From positions 1 through 64,000 of the forward strand of contig CAJPUR010000012.1 in assembly GCA_905381055.1 (NCBI GenBank): a stretch of 64,000 nucleotides of DNA, in the 5' to 3' direction. The translations under genes and the position numbers were made by a program. The stretch's first letter is position 1; each line of letters starts with the position of its first letter. A model generated the notes under the pieces. It saw only the letters and a list, made by a program, of their open reading frames with translations. It searched no databases and was not told the DNA's origin. Below are positions 53,521 through 62,603 of the stretch, in pieces. This DNA comes from an uncultured Flavobacteriaceae bacterium. Its GTDB lineage: Bacteria > Bacteroidota > Bacteroidia > Flavobacteriales > Flavobacteriaceae.

Positions 53521-54318
53521 TTAATTTAATAATTTAATTTCTTTTTTAACAATGTCTATTTTTTCATTTAATTGAGTTTCAAAAATTGTTTCAGGATAAT
53601 ATCTCTTAATATTTTCAAATACTTTATCAACTAATTGAAGACGTTCTAATTTTTTACTTATTATACTATTTATTGCTAATTCATAAGACGATAAAAATTT
53701 ATAATATAAAGCTTCTTCCTTATATATAGTGCCAGGGTTATCAATAATAAAATTATCGATAGCCTTAATAGCAGCTCTGTAATCTCTTATAGTATAATAC
53801 TGTTTTGAAATTTCAAATGTCTTTTTTTCTAATTTACCCTGGAGCTCTTGAACATATAGATTAGCTTCTTCAGTATATTCACTATTAGGGAATTTATTTA
53901 TAAAGATCTGTAATTTGTCAATTGCTTTATATGTTTCCTTTTGAAATAAACTATACTTAGGAGAAAGCATATAATGAGATTTTGCTTCCATGAAAGAGGC
54001 TTCAATTAATCTGTCGCTGTTAGGAAAAGATTTTCTGAAGTTTTCAAATTGATATGCAGCCAAATAATAATCCTTAGTATTAAAGTAAGAATTGGCAAAA
54101 AAAAAGATAACTCGCTGCGCCTGAGGTTTGCCTTTGTAAGAAGGGACAATTTGCTCAAAAAGATTCAATGCTTTTCTATACTCTCCATCGTTGTAATATT
54201 TTTCCGCAGCTTTATTTTTTTCAACTACTGAGCCTTTACTCAAAATTTTTTGATATTCACTACAAGAAAATGATAGAAATAGAGATAAAATAAGTAAAAA
54301 TTTAAATTTTGTAAACAT
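53521..54318 (-). CDS. bamD: Outer membrane assembly lipoprotein BamD
   Basis: TPR lipoprotein of the BAM complex that inserts beta-barrels in the outer membrane. The lipoprotein signal LLILSLFLSFSCSEYQ gives a lipidated C19. TPR units are visible (AEKYYNDGEYRKALNLFEQI, RVIFFFANSYFNTKDYYLAA). Length 265 aa fits. It opens the run bamD-rpoZ-coaBC. A consensus -7 element ends only 4 nt before the ATG, so the mRNA may be leaderless. Confidence 0.92.
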   Translation of the reverse strand: MFTKFKFLLILSLFLSFSCSEYQKILSKGSVVEKNKAAEKYYNDGEYRKALNLFEQIVPSYKGKPQAQRVIFFFANSYFNTKDYYLAAYQFENFRKSFPNSDRLIEASFMEAKSHYMLSPKYSLFQKETYKAIDKLQIFINKFPNSEYTEEANLYVQELQGKLEKKTFEISKQYYTIRDYRAAIKAIDNFIIDNPGTIYKEEALYYKFLSSYELAINSIISKKLERLQLVDKVFENIKRYYPETIFETQLNEKIDIVKKEIKLLN

Positions 54319-54322
54319 TTTG

Positions 54323-54330
54323 CAAAATTA
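54323..54330 (-). promoter_or_regulatory. -7 promoter element of bamD, 4 nt from the start codon
   Basis: Minus-strand TAATTTTG followed by CAAA and then the bamD ATG. It matches the TAnnTTTGCA form seen at thrA, pyrR and rpsA. No -33 TTG is found at 18-22 nt. Confidence 0.45.
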
Positions 54331-54367
54331 ACAAAAAATCAAGATTATTGCGATTTAAATAAAATAT

Positions 54368-55273
54368 TTAAAATATTTTTTTTAATTCAAAATCAATTTC
54401 ATTAATAAGCTCATCAGAAACTGATGTTAAAGGAAGTCTTAAATTGTTTTCACAAAGATTTATTAAAGGGTTTGAAAGCAAACTTTTAATCCCTGAAGGA
54501 TTTCCTTCTTTGAAAATTAATTTAATTAGTGGTGAAAGTAAAAGTTGAATCTTATTTGCTTCTTTGGCTTTTCCACTTAACCCAAAATTTATCATTTGCT
54601 TCATAAAAGTAGGAAATGCTCCTCCAATGACAGAGATTACTCCTGAACCGCCCAACTGAACAATAGATAGGGCAAGTTCATCATCACCGGAAATAAAATA
54701 GAAATTTTTTGGAAGTTTAGTTATTAATTCTGATGCAAAAGAGAGATTTCCCGAAGCTTCTTTTATTCCTATTATATTTTTTATTTTTGATAAATTTAAA
54801 ATTGTACTTAATTCAATTCCAACTCCAGTCCTAGAAGGAACATTATAAAGAATAACTGGGATTTCTGATTTTTCAGCAATTTTTTTAAAATGTAAATATA
54901 TCCCAGATTGAGAAGGTTTATTATAATATGGACAAACTGATAAAATAGCAGAAAAATTCGCGTTTATAAATGACTTTTCTTTTTCTAAAAAACTTAAAAC
55001 TTGAATTGTACTATTACTACCAATACCAATAACAAGTGGGACTCTTTTATTATTATATTTTACAATAAATTTTAAAATTTTAATTTTTTCTTCAAAACTT
55101 AAATTTACAGACTCAGCTGTTGTTCCTAGAGCAACAATATAATCTACACCTCCAGCATTAGAATTACCATAAATTAAATGATCAATAATTTTTGGTATTG
55201 AATCATAGTCAACGTCATTATTTTTATTAAATGGAGTAATCATTGCAACTCCAGTGCCTTTTAAAAATTTCAT
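54368..55273 (-). CDS. dapA: 4-hydroxy-tetrahydrodipicolinate synthase
   Basis: Condenses pyruvate with aspartate semialdehyde, the first committed step to lysine and diaminopimelate. The N-terminal GTGVAMITPF is typical. Active-site residues are T51-T52 in LGTTAES, Y143 in LYNVPSRTG and the Schiff-base K171 in IGIKEASGN. Length 301 aa. Its substrate comes from the aspartokinase branch that ThrA also uses. It overlaps the preceding unknown gene by 4 nt. Confidence 0.96.
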   Translation of the reverse strand: MKFLKGTGVAMITPFNKNNDVDYDSIPKIIDHLIYGNSNAGGVDYIVALGTTAESVNLSFEEKIKILKFIVKYNNKRVPLVIGIGSNSTIQVLSFLEKEKSFINANFSAILSVCPYYNKPSQSGIYLHFKKIAEKSEIPVILYNVPSRTGVGIELSTILNLSKIKNIIGIKEASGNLSFASELITKLPKNFYFISGDDELALSIVQLGGSGVISVIGGAFPTFMKQMINFGLSGKAKEANKIQLLLSPLIKLIFKEGNPSGIKSLLSNPLINLCENNLRLPLTSVSDELINEIDFELKKIF

Positions 55274-55788
55274 TTTAAAATTTTACTTAAGTATTTCTTA
55301 ACCTCAAGAATAAATATATCAGTTTCAGATGGAGAAAAATTAAAAATTATATCATTAATTCTGTTATCAGCTTTAATAAAACCAATACTCATTCTTTTTT
55401 TACATTTTAAACTCAATAAATTAACTTTAATGTTTTTTATTACATCAAAATAATTAATAAGTAAATCAAATTTTTTATTAGAGAATTTTTTTAAATCACC
55501 TTTAAAATTTCCAAAAAAAGATATTTCATCTGTATTAAATAAATAATCAAATCTGTTATTATTAGAATTATTAATATCCTTATTAAAAATTAAAATTTTT
55601 ATATTTTTCCGGGACATATTAAAATATTTAGCTAAATCATCTTTAAAAGCTAAAGGTAATTTATGATTGTTATCTAAAATAATACCAATAGATCTTATTT
55701 TTTGATTAATTTTATCATTATTTATTTCAGTTTTTATTTTATTTTCAAAAATAATTTTACAAACAAGGTTATTGATAAAATCGATCAT
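55270..55788 (-). CDS. Conserved flavobacterial protein of unknown function (DUF6913-like)
   Basis: 172 aa from the ATG at 55788 (MIDFINNLVCKI); the frame extends ten codons further to a TTG, which I do not favour. No signal peptide or membrane segment. Segments such as KIRSIGIILDN, FFGNFKGDLKKFSNKKFDLL and NDIIFNFSPSETDIF resemble what I remember of the DUF6913 family found at this locus in flavobacteria; this needs a profile search. It lies between ligA and dapA and overlaps dapA by 4 nt. Function unknown. Confidence 0.6.
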   Translation of the reverse strand: MIDFINNLVCKIIFENKIKTEINNDKINQKIRSIGIILDNNHKLPLAFKDDLAKYFNMSRKNIKILIFNKDINNSNNNRFDYLFNTDEISFFGNFKGDLKKFSNKKFDLLINYFDVIKNIKVNLLSLKCKKRMSIGFIKADNRINDIIFNFSPSETDIFILEVKKYLSKILK

Positions 55789-55862
55789 TTTGAGTAAATT
55801 TATTAAAACAATAATCAATATATTTCATTACTATAAATTTATTTTAAAATTGAAATCAAATG

Positions 55863-57860
55863 TTATATTTCTAACATTTTCAAAAAATCATTTTCATTAA
55901 TAATTTTAATTTTTAATTTTTCAGCTTTTTCTTTTTTAGCAGGACCAATTGAACTTCCCGCAACCAAAAAACTAGTTTTTGAGGAAATTGATGAATAAAC
56001 AATTCCTCCATTTTCTTGAATTTTAATTTTTATTTCGTCTCTTGACATAGATTGAAATACCCCAGTTACAACTAATTTCTTTCCTTGGAGTATTTTAGAT
56101 TTATAACTTAATTCATTTTCAAACATATTTAATCCACTTAATTTTAGTTGATTAATCAATTTTAAATTTTTTTCTTTTTGAAAAAAGCTTACCACACTTT
56201 GAGCTATTCTATCACCTATATCATCAACGGATAACAGGTCATCAAAGGAAGCGTTGGATAGTTCGTTTATTGATCTAAATTTTGAAACTAATCTTTTAGC
56301 CACTGTAAAGCCTACATGACGTATTCCAATACCAAAAAGTACCTTATGAAAAGGTTGTTTTTTTGAGTTTTGTATTCCTTTGAGCAAATTATTGACTGAT
56401 TTTGCAGCCATCCTATTTAAATTAATTAAATTGTCATAAGTTAAAGAATAAATATCTCCAATATTTTTTATTAATCCATGCTTATATATCAAAGTTATTG
56501 TTTCAGAACCTAAACCCTCAACGTTCATTGCATTCCTACTTATAAAATGCTGAATTCCTCCAATTATTTGAGGATCACAATTAGTTGAATTTAAACAATA
56601 ATGCTGTGCCTCCCCTTCTAGCCTAATCAATTTTGAATTACATTCAGGACAATTTTCGATAAAATTGATTTGCTTTGATAATTCAGGCCTGTTTTTATCT
56701 ATGACTCCTGTTATTTTTGGAATGATTTCTCCCCCTTTCTCTACATAAACTTTATCTCCAATTCTTAATTTAAGCTTTTCAATTTGATCAGCATTATGCA
56801 AAGAAGCCCTTTTAACAATTGAACCAGATAATAATACAGGCTCTAAATTAGCTACAGGAGTAATTGTACCAGTTCTTCCGACCTGATAGCTTATTGATTT
56901 AAATAATGTTTCTGATTGTTCAGCTTTAAATTTATAAGCAATTGCCCATCTGGGAGATTTTGATGTAAAACCAAGTAAATTCTGATGTAAAAAAAGATTG
57001 GTTTTTATTACCACTCCGTCAATTTCAAAATTTAAATTATTTCTTTTTAATTTCCAATAATCTAAAAAATCAAAAATACTTTTAACTGATGAAGTTTTAA
57101 TGGCAAAATTAGGCACATTAAAACCCCATTTTCTAGCCTTTTCTAAAAATTCAAAATGATTGTCAAAATGATTTTCTTTCATTGAAATCCCATACATAAA
57201 GCCCATTAAAGGTCTTTTTGATACTTCTTTACTATCCTGAAGTTTAATTGAACCAGAGGCAGTATTTCTAGGATTCATATATGGTTGTTCTCCATTATCT
57301 TCTTTTTCTTTATTCATTTTTTTAAATCCATCTATTGGAATTATTATTTCACCTCTAATATCAAACTTTGGGGGGAAGTCACCAATAAGCTTTAATGGGA
57401 TATTTTTTATAGTTTTAATATTCCTAGTAACATCATCACCTTTAAATCCATCTCCACGTGTAACAGCTCTTACTAACAGACCTTTTTCATATGAAATGTT
57501 AATTGAAGCTCCATCATATTTTAATTCACATGAATATTCAATATCTTCAGATTTAATTGTTTTTTTGATTCTTTTCTCCCATTCTAAAATTTCTTCATAT
57601 GAATAAGCATTATCAAGTGAATACATTTTTTCATTATGAACATAGGTTTCAAATTTATTAGTAATATCGCTACCTATTCTCTTTGTTGGTGAATTTGGAT
57701 CATCAACTTCAGGATAGTTTTTTTCCAATAATTCAAGTTCCTTAAGTAATAAATCAAATTCATAATCAGAGATCAAGCTGTTATTGTTAATATAATACTC
57801 ATAATTACAATTATGTAATATTTTCTTAATTTCATTAATTCTATTAAGATCTCTATTCAT
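55863..57860 (-). CDS. ligA: NAD-dependent DNA ligase
   Basis: Seals nicks in DNA with NAD as adenylate donor. The Ia domain and the AMP-accepting lysine K114 in CELKYDGASI are followed by the OB fold, a four-cysteine zinc finger (NCPECNSKL and the following CLNSTNC), helix-hairpin-helix repeats, and a C-terminal BRCT domain (about 590-665, starting LQGKKLVVTGVF). Length 665 aa is normal. It is 3 bp behind prmC. Confidence 0.97.
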   Translation of the reverse strand: MNRDLNRINEIKKILHNCNYEYYINNNSLISDYEFDLLLKELELLEKNYPEVDDPNSPTKRIGSDITNKFETYVHNEKMYSLDNAYSYEEILEWEKRIKKTIKSEDIEYSCELKYDGASINISYEKGLLVRAVTRGDGFKGDDVTRNIKTIKNIPLKLIGDFPPKFDIRGEIIIPIDGFKKMNKEKEDNGEQPYMNPRNTASGSIKLQDSKEVSKRPLMGFMYGISMKENHFDNHFEFLEKARKWGFNVPNFAIKTSSVKSIFDFLDYWKLKRNNLNFEIDGVVIKTNLFLHQNLLGFTSKSPRWAIAYKFKAEQSETLFKSISYQVGRTGTITPVANLEPVLLSGSIVKRASLHNADQIEKLKLRIGDKVYVEKGGEIIPKITGVIDKNRPELSKQINFIENCPECNSKLIRLEGEAQHYCLNSTNCDPQIIGGIQHFISRNAMNVEGLGSETITLIYKHGLIKNIGDIYSLTYDNLINLNRMAAKSVNNLLKGIQNSKKQPFHKVLFGIGIRHVGFTVAKRLVSKFRSINELSNASFDDLLSVDDIGDRIAQSVVSFFQKEKNLKLINQLKLSGLNMFENELSYKSKILQGKKLVVTGVFQSMSRDEIKIKIQENGGIVYSSISSKTSFLVAGSSIGPAKKEKAEKLKIKIINENDFLKMLEI

Positions 57861-57863
57861 CTT

Positions 57864-58718
57864 TCAATTTTTAACTGCTCTAACAAATCTATTTTTGGAG
57901 TTAAAATCTTTCTTTATCTCTAAATTTTTGAATAATGTACTGTCAAATAATAATTTTAAACTTTCAACAAATATAGGATTGATTTCTAAATACAAAACTC
58001 CTTGAGATTTTAAATTCTTTTTACAGAAATTTATTATTTTTTTATAAAAAATCAAAGGATCATTTCCAGGTGGAAATAACGCGATTGATGGTTCATAATC
58101 CGTGACATTTGGCTTTATGTTTTTCTTTTCATTTTTTGAAAGATAAGGTGGATTTGATATAATAATGTCTAGTGGCTGAATCCATTTATTTAATTTCATA
58201 ATATCCTTGCAAAAAAAATTCACTTCTGAGCATAAATTTGAAGAATTTAATTTGGCAACTTTTATTGCATTTTCAGAAATATCAATTGAACTAATATGCC
58301 ATTTTTTTCTCACTAATTTTAGAGATATTGGAATACATCCACATCCAGTTCCAATATCCAAAATATTTTTTTCATGAAAAGCTAAATTTTCTTTATTTAA
58401 TAACCATTCAATTAATTCCTCAGTTTCAGGCCTTGGGATTAAAACTGACTCGTCTACATAAAAATTATTATTGTAAAAAAATACAGAGTTAGTTATATAC
58501 TGAAGAGGTTTATTATTTTTTAGATCTTTTAAAATATCCACTAAAAAGAGTAATTGTGAATTTGTTACTTTTTTTTTTGGATCAAGAGAAATTTCAGTCG
58601 AATCTATGTTGTAAAAATGTTTTATAATTGAGTTGAATAACGTTATTGTTTCATTATCGGTGTATATTTCTTTGAGATCATTTAAATACTTTGCCCTAAT
58701 TTCTTTAAAATTCAACAC
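57864..58718 (-). CDS. prmC: Peptide chain release factor N5-glutamine methyltransferase
   Basis: Methylates the GGQ glutamine of release factors RF1 and RF2. LIPRPETEELIEWLL (93-107), the SAM motif ILDIGTGCGCIPISL and the catalytic NPPY at 189-192 are all present. The start codon is GTG at 58718 (MLNFKEIRAKY). Length 284 aa. It heads prmC-ligA-unknown-dapA and is divergent from ribD. Confidence 0.95.
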   Translation of the reverse strand: MLNFKEIRAKYLNDLKEIYTDNETITLFNSIIKHFYNIDSTEISLDPKKKVTNSQLLFLVDILKDLKNNKPLQYITNSVFFYNNNFYVDESVLIPRPETEELIEWLLNKENLAFHEKNILDIGTGCGCIPISLKLVRKKWHISSIDISENAIKVAKLNSSNLCSEVNFFCKDIMKLNKWIQPLDIIISNPPYLSKNEKKNIKPNVTDYEPSIALFPPGNDPLIFYKKIINFCKKNLKSQGVLYLEINPIFVESLKLLFDSTLFKNLEIKKDFNSKNRFVRAVKN

Positions 58719-58831
58719 TAAACTTTATTTATTAATATAATAAAATTATTTCAGTATTTTTAAAATAAATTCTTAGTAAAATATCAAAAATAAATAAACT
58801 GAAAATAAATTTATCCAAAGACAATAAATAT

Positions 58832-59866
58832 ATGAAAAGATGCATAGAGCTTGCATCTAAAGGCTTAGGCGAAACATACCCTAACCCTATGGTTGGATGT
58901 GTAATAGTATACAAAAACAAGATTATCGGAGAAGGGTGGCATAAAAAAGCAGGAGAAAATCATGCAGAAATTGAAGCGATAAATAGTGTTAAAGATAAAT
59001 CTAAATTAAAAAAATCTACGCTGTATGTAAATCTTGAACCTTGCAATCATTTTGGAAAAACAAGCCCATGCACAAATAGAATCTTGAATGATCAAATTAA
59101 AAAAGTTGTAATAGGGACGAAAGATTTTTCAGATAAAATTAATGGAAAAGGAATTGAAATTTTAGAAAAAAATGGATGTAAAATTAAAGTTGGTGTTTTA
59201 GAAAAAGAATGTTTTCATTTAAATAGAAGATTTTTTGAATTTCATATTAACAATAAACCCTATATTATTTTAAAATGGGCAGAAAGTGATGATGGATTTG
59301 TATCACCTTTAAAAAAAAACAGACTAAAAAAAAAACCATATTGGCTTTCAAATGAATTTCTAATTCAAAGGTCACACAAATGGAGATCAGAAGAACAAGC
59401 TATCTTAATTGGAGTCCAGACTGCTATAGATGATAATCCATCTCTTACTGTCAGAGTTTTTAAAGGTAAAACTCCCTTGAGATTTATAATTGATCCAAAC
59501 AATAGATTACCAAAAAGTTCTGCATTACTTAACGATAATTATAATACAATTATTATAAACAAGACAATTAATAGAGTTCAATATTCAAATGAGTGGATTA
59601 AAATAAATTTTGATCTTTTTAAAAAAGAATTAACAGAAGTTTTTAAAAGGAAAAAAATTCAATCAGTTATAATTGAGGGAGGGACTAAAACTTTAAATTA
59701 TTTTATAGAACAAGATTTTTTTAATGAGGTTAGAAAAATAAGAACAGAAAAAAAATTATCATCTGGTGTAAAATCCCCTAAATTCAAAAATATATTTGTT
59801 ACTAAAGATATAATTAAAGATAATTCAATAGAATATTTTTTTAATTTTTCTACAAAAACACATTAA
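58832..59866 (+). CDS. ribD: Riboflavin biosynthesis deaminase/reductase RibD
   Basis: Bifunctional enzyme for two consecutive steps of riboflavin synthesis. The deaminase domain has zinc ligands H44 in NHAEIEAI and C71 and C80 in EPCNHFGKTSPC. The reductase domain starts at about residue 146 with KPYIILKWAESDDGFV and includes SVIIEGGTKTL. Counting starts at ATG 58832, the first canonical start. The conserved N-terminus of RibD usually begins several residues earlier, and the upstream in-frame DNA encodes KDNKYMKRCI, so a non-AUG start (for example CTG 58799) is likely. The 3' end overlaps the convergent thioesterase gene by 17 nt. Confidence 0.92.
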   Translation: MKRCIELASKGLGETYPNPMVGCVIVYKNKIIGEGWHKKAGENHAEIEAINSVKDKSKLKKSTLYVNLEPCNHFGKTSPCTNRILNDQIKKVVIGTKDFSDKINGKGIEILEKNGCKIKVGVLEKECFHLNRRFFEFHINNKPYIILKWAESDDGFVSPLKKNRLKKKPYWLSNEFLIQRSHKWRSEEQAILIGVQTAIDDNPSLTVRVFKGKTPLRFIIDPNNRLPKSSALLNDNYNTIIINKTINRVQYSNEWIKINFDLFKKELTEVFKRKKIQSVIIEGGTKTLNYFIEQDFFNEVRKIRTEKKLSSGVKSPKFKNIFVTKDIIKDNSIEYFFNFSTKTH

Positions 59867-60242
59867 AACTTTCAGGGAACCTTATTGGTTTCATTGTGCT
59901 TTTTTCAATGCAACATAAAGTCGTATTAGCAATACATATATTTTTTTTTAATTGATTTTTTATTTCATAATTAAAAATAATTGTTGCAGAAGGTGGCTTA
60001 ACCAATTTTATTTTAATTTCTAAATAGTCATTAAAAAATGCAGGGGATTTAAAATCTAAATCTGCTTTAACTACTGGCATTAAAATACCATGTGATTCAA
60101 TTTCTACATATGATATATTTAACTTTTCCATCCATTCAATTCTAGCTAATTCCAAATATTTTAAATAATTACTATGATGAACAATTCCCATTTGATCTGT
60201 TTCACAATATCTAACCAAAATTTTTTTTGTTAAGTATTTCAA
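59850..60242 (-). CDS. YbgC/FadM-type acyl-CoA thioesterase
   Basis: Hotdog-fold thioesterase of the 4-hydroxybenzoyl-CoA/YbgC type. The catalytic aspartate is D16 in RYCETDQMGIVHHSNYLKY, followed by FEL-like helix residues in YLELARIEWMEKL. Length 130 aa is normal. The start codon is TTG at 60242. It lies in the gap before dnaA, divergent from it. The acyl substrate is not known. Confidence 0.9.
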   Translation of the reverse strand: MKYLTKKILVRYCETDQMGIVHHSNYLKYLELARIEWMEKLNISYVEIESHGILMPVVKADLDFKSPAFFNDYLEIKIKLVKPPSATIIFNYEIKNQLKKNICIANTTLCCIEKSTMKPIRFPESFNVFL

Positions 60243-60416
60243 TTTTGTAGGATTTAGAAAAAATTCTTACAATTTTATAGCTCTACAAGTTGATAAAAAA
60301 AAAGTTTAAAATCAATAGCATAAATAGTTTTTTTTTTTATTTTTTTTTTAAATATTTACGTAATTAATTCAAAGGGATTTTTTTAATCATAATAAAACAA
60401 AAAAATATCAATTTTA

Positions 60417-61838
60417 ATGCCAAAGGATGCCAAGTTAGTATGGAGTAATTGCTTAAAGTTTATCAAAGACAATATTCGAACTCAAGCATACAAAACTTGG
60501 TTTGAACCAATAGTTCCAGTAAAAATTTCAGACAAAGTCCTAAGTATTCAAGTTCCAAGTAAGTTTTTTTATGAGTGGCTTGAAGAACATTACATAAAAC
60601 TCCTAAAGCTATCTTTAATTAAGGAACTTGGAGATGATGCAAGATTAGTTTACATAATCAAAATGGAAAATACTTTTGGCAATAAACAACCTTTTACTGA
60701 AAGTATTCCAAGTAGTCAGCATTCAAGCTTGAATCCTCAAAATGTTGATGGTCCAATTTCTGGAGCTGAATTAAAAAATCCTTTTGTAATTCCTGGAATT
60801 CGTAATTTACAAATTGAATCACAACTTAATCCAAATTATAATTTTGATAATTTTCTTGAGGGAGATTCTAATAGACTTGCAAGATCTGCAGGAATTGCTG
60901 TCGGTAACAAACCTGGTGGAACTTCATTTAATCCCCTACTAATATTTGGAAATGTAGGCTTGGGTAAAACTCATCTTGTTCAGGCAATTGGAGTTCATAT
61001 TAAAGAAAAGTACCCTGATAAAACTGTTTTATATATATCTGCTGAAAAATTTACTCAACAATATGTTGAATCAGTTAAAAAAAATACAAGAAACGATTTT
61101 ATTCATTTCTATCAGATCATTGACATTTTAATTATAGACGATGTTCAATTTTTTTCCGGAAAGTCAGGGACCCAAGATGTATTTTTTCATATTTTTAATC
61201 ATCTTCATCAAAATGGTAAGCAAGTAATTCTTACCTCCGATAAAGCCCCAGTTGATATGCAAGATATTGAACAAAGGCTTCTTTCAAGGTTTAAATGGGG
61301 GCTTTCAGCCGAATTACAGCAACCAAATTTTGAAACAAGAGTTTCAATTTTGAAAAATAAACTTTTCAGGGATGGTGTTGAAGTTCCTGAAAACATTATC
61401 GACTATGTTGCAAAAAATATTAAAACCAATATTCGTGAACTTGAAGGTGCAATTATATCATTAATTGCTCAATCCTCATTTAATAAAGTTGAAATAACTA
61501 ATGAATTAGCTAAAGAGATAGTTGACAAATTTGTAAAAAATACTAAACGTGAAGTTTCAATTGATTATATTCAGAAAATAGTTTCTGAATATTTTCAAAT
61601 GAACGTCGATACACTCCAATCAAAAACAAGAAAGCGTCACATTGTTCAAGCTCGACAACTTGCTATGTATTTTGCCAAAAAATTTACAAAAGCATCTCTT
61701 GCTAGTATTGGTAATCAAATTGGTAAACGCGATCATGCAACCGTACTTCATGCTTGCAAAACAGTTGATAATCTTACTTTCACTGACAAACAATTCAGAA
61801 AATACGTTGAAGATTTAAATCAAAAACTTACACTTTAG
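60417..61838 (+). CDS. dnaA: Chromosomal replication initiator DnaA
   Basis: AAA+ protein that binds oriC and starts replication. Domain I spans about 1-85 (LKFIKDNIRTQAYKTWFEPI), followed by a poorly conserved linker. Domain III has Walker A GNVGLGKTH (178-186) and Walker B ILIIDDVQFF. Domain IV contains the DnaA-box-binding signature KRDHATVLHACKTV near the end. Length 473 aa is normal. The 174-bp gap upstream is T-rich (runs near 60330-60355) but I find no TTATCCACA-like DnaA boxes there, so oriC is not placed here. Confidence 0.97.
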   Translation: MPKDAKLVWSNCLKFIKDNIRTQAYKTWFEPIVPVKISDKVLSIQVPSKFFYEWLEEHYIKLLKLSLIKELGDDARLVYIIKMENTFGNKQPFTESIPSSQHSSLNPQNVDGPISGAELKNPFVIPGIRNLQIESQLNPNYNFDNFLEGDSNRLARSAGIAVGNKPGGTSFNPLLIFGNVGLGKTHLVQAIGVHIKEKYPDKTVLYISAEKFTQQYVESVKKNTRNDFIHFYQIIDILIIDDVQFFSGKSGTQDVFFHIFNHLHQNGKQVILTSDKAPVDMQDIEQRLLSRFKWGLSAELQQPNFETRVSILKNKLFRDGVEVPENIIDYVAKNIKTNIRELEGAIISLIAQSSFNKVEITNELAKEIVDKFVKNTKREVSIDYIQKIVSEYFQMNVDTLQSKTRKRHIVQARQLAMYFAKKFTKASLASIGNQIGKRDHATVLHACKTVDNLTFTDKQFRKYVEDLNQKLTL

Positions 61839-61877
61839 TTGCTTACTTATTTCAAAACATAAATTACTTTTTAATAA

Positions 61878-62603
61878 ATGAATAAAAGAAAAATAGGTGA
61901 TCTTTATCTTATTCCTACTCCACTTGGAGAAAATTCTCATTATTCAATCCCCATTGAATTAAAAAATAAAATTGAAAAAATCAAATATTTTATAACTGAA
62001 AGTGAAAAAGGATTAAGGAGATTTATAAAAACTCAAATCCCAAAAAAAAATCAAGAAAATATTACAATAAAAATCATTAATAAATCAATAAATAAAATTG
62101 AATACAAAAACTACTTAGATCCATGTAAAAAAGGATTTGATATTATATTATTAACTGACGCAGGTTGTCCTTGTATAGCTGACCCAGGGTCTGAAATTGT
62201 CGATATTGCTCATAAAGAAAATATTAAAGTGAATCCAGTTATTGGCCCCTCCTCCATAATACTAACAATGATGGGCTCAGGCTTAAATGGACAAAATTTT
62301 GCATTTAATGGATATCTACCCGTTAAAATCAATGAACTTATAAAAAAGCTTTACGAAATAGAAAAAAAATCTATTTATAATAACCAAAGCCAGATTTTCA
62401 TTGAAACGCCATACAGAAATATGAGATTGTTCAACGCATGTATTGAAAATCTTAAGCCCTATACTAAACTTTGCATTGGTATTGATATGAATATGCCCTC
62501 AGAAAAAATATTCACTACAACTATTAAAAAATGGAAAAATAAAAAAATAAATCTTTTTAAAAAACCCTCGGTATTTATATTACATTGTGATTTACCTATA
62601 TAA
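61878..62603 (+). CDS. RsmI-like tetrapyrrole-methylase-fold methyltransferase
   Basis: SAM-dependent methyltransferase of the RsmI group, in the short form (241 aa) common in Bacteroidota beside or in place of the longer RsmI. GDLYLIPTPLGE at the N-terminus, LLTDAGCPCIADPGSEIV and VIGPSSIILTMMGSGLNGQ are the SAM-pocket motifs, and SQIFIETPYRN follows. RsmI itself methylates C1402 of 16S rRNA; that this protein does so is plausible but not shown. Its end overlaps convergent mltG by 12 nt. Confidence 0.87.
   Translation: MNKRKIGDLYLIPTPLGENSHYSIPIELKNKIEKIKYFITESEKGLRRFIKTQIPKKNQENITIKIINKSINKIEYKNYLDPCKKGFDIILLTDAGCPCIADPGSEIVDIAHKENIKVNPVIGPSSIILTMMGSGLNGQNFAFNGYLPVKINELIKKLYEIEKKSIYNNQSQIFIETPYRNMRLFNACIENLKPYTKLCIGIDMNMPSEKIFTTTIKKWKNKKINLFKKPSVFILHCDLPI

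Noticed and set aside
60243-60416. Possible oriC next to dnaA
   Set aside because: The gap has T-rich runs but no DnaA-box-like repeats (TTATCCACA or close variants) and is only 174 bp.
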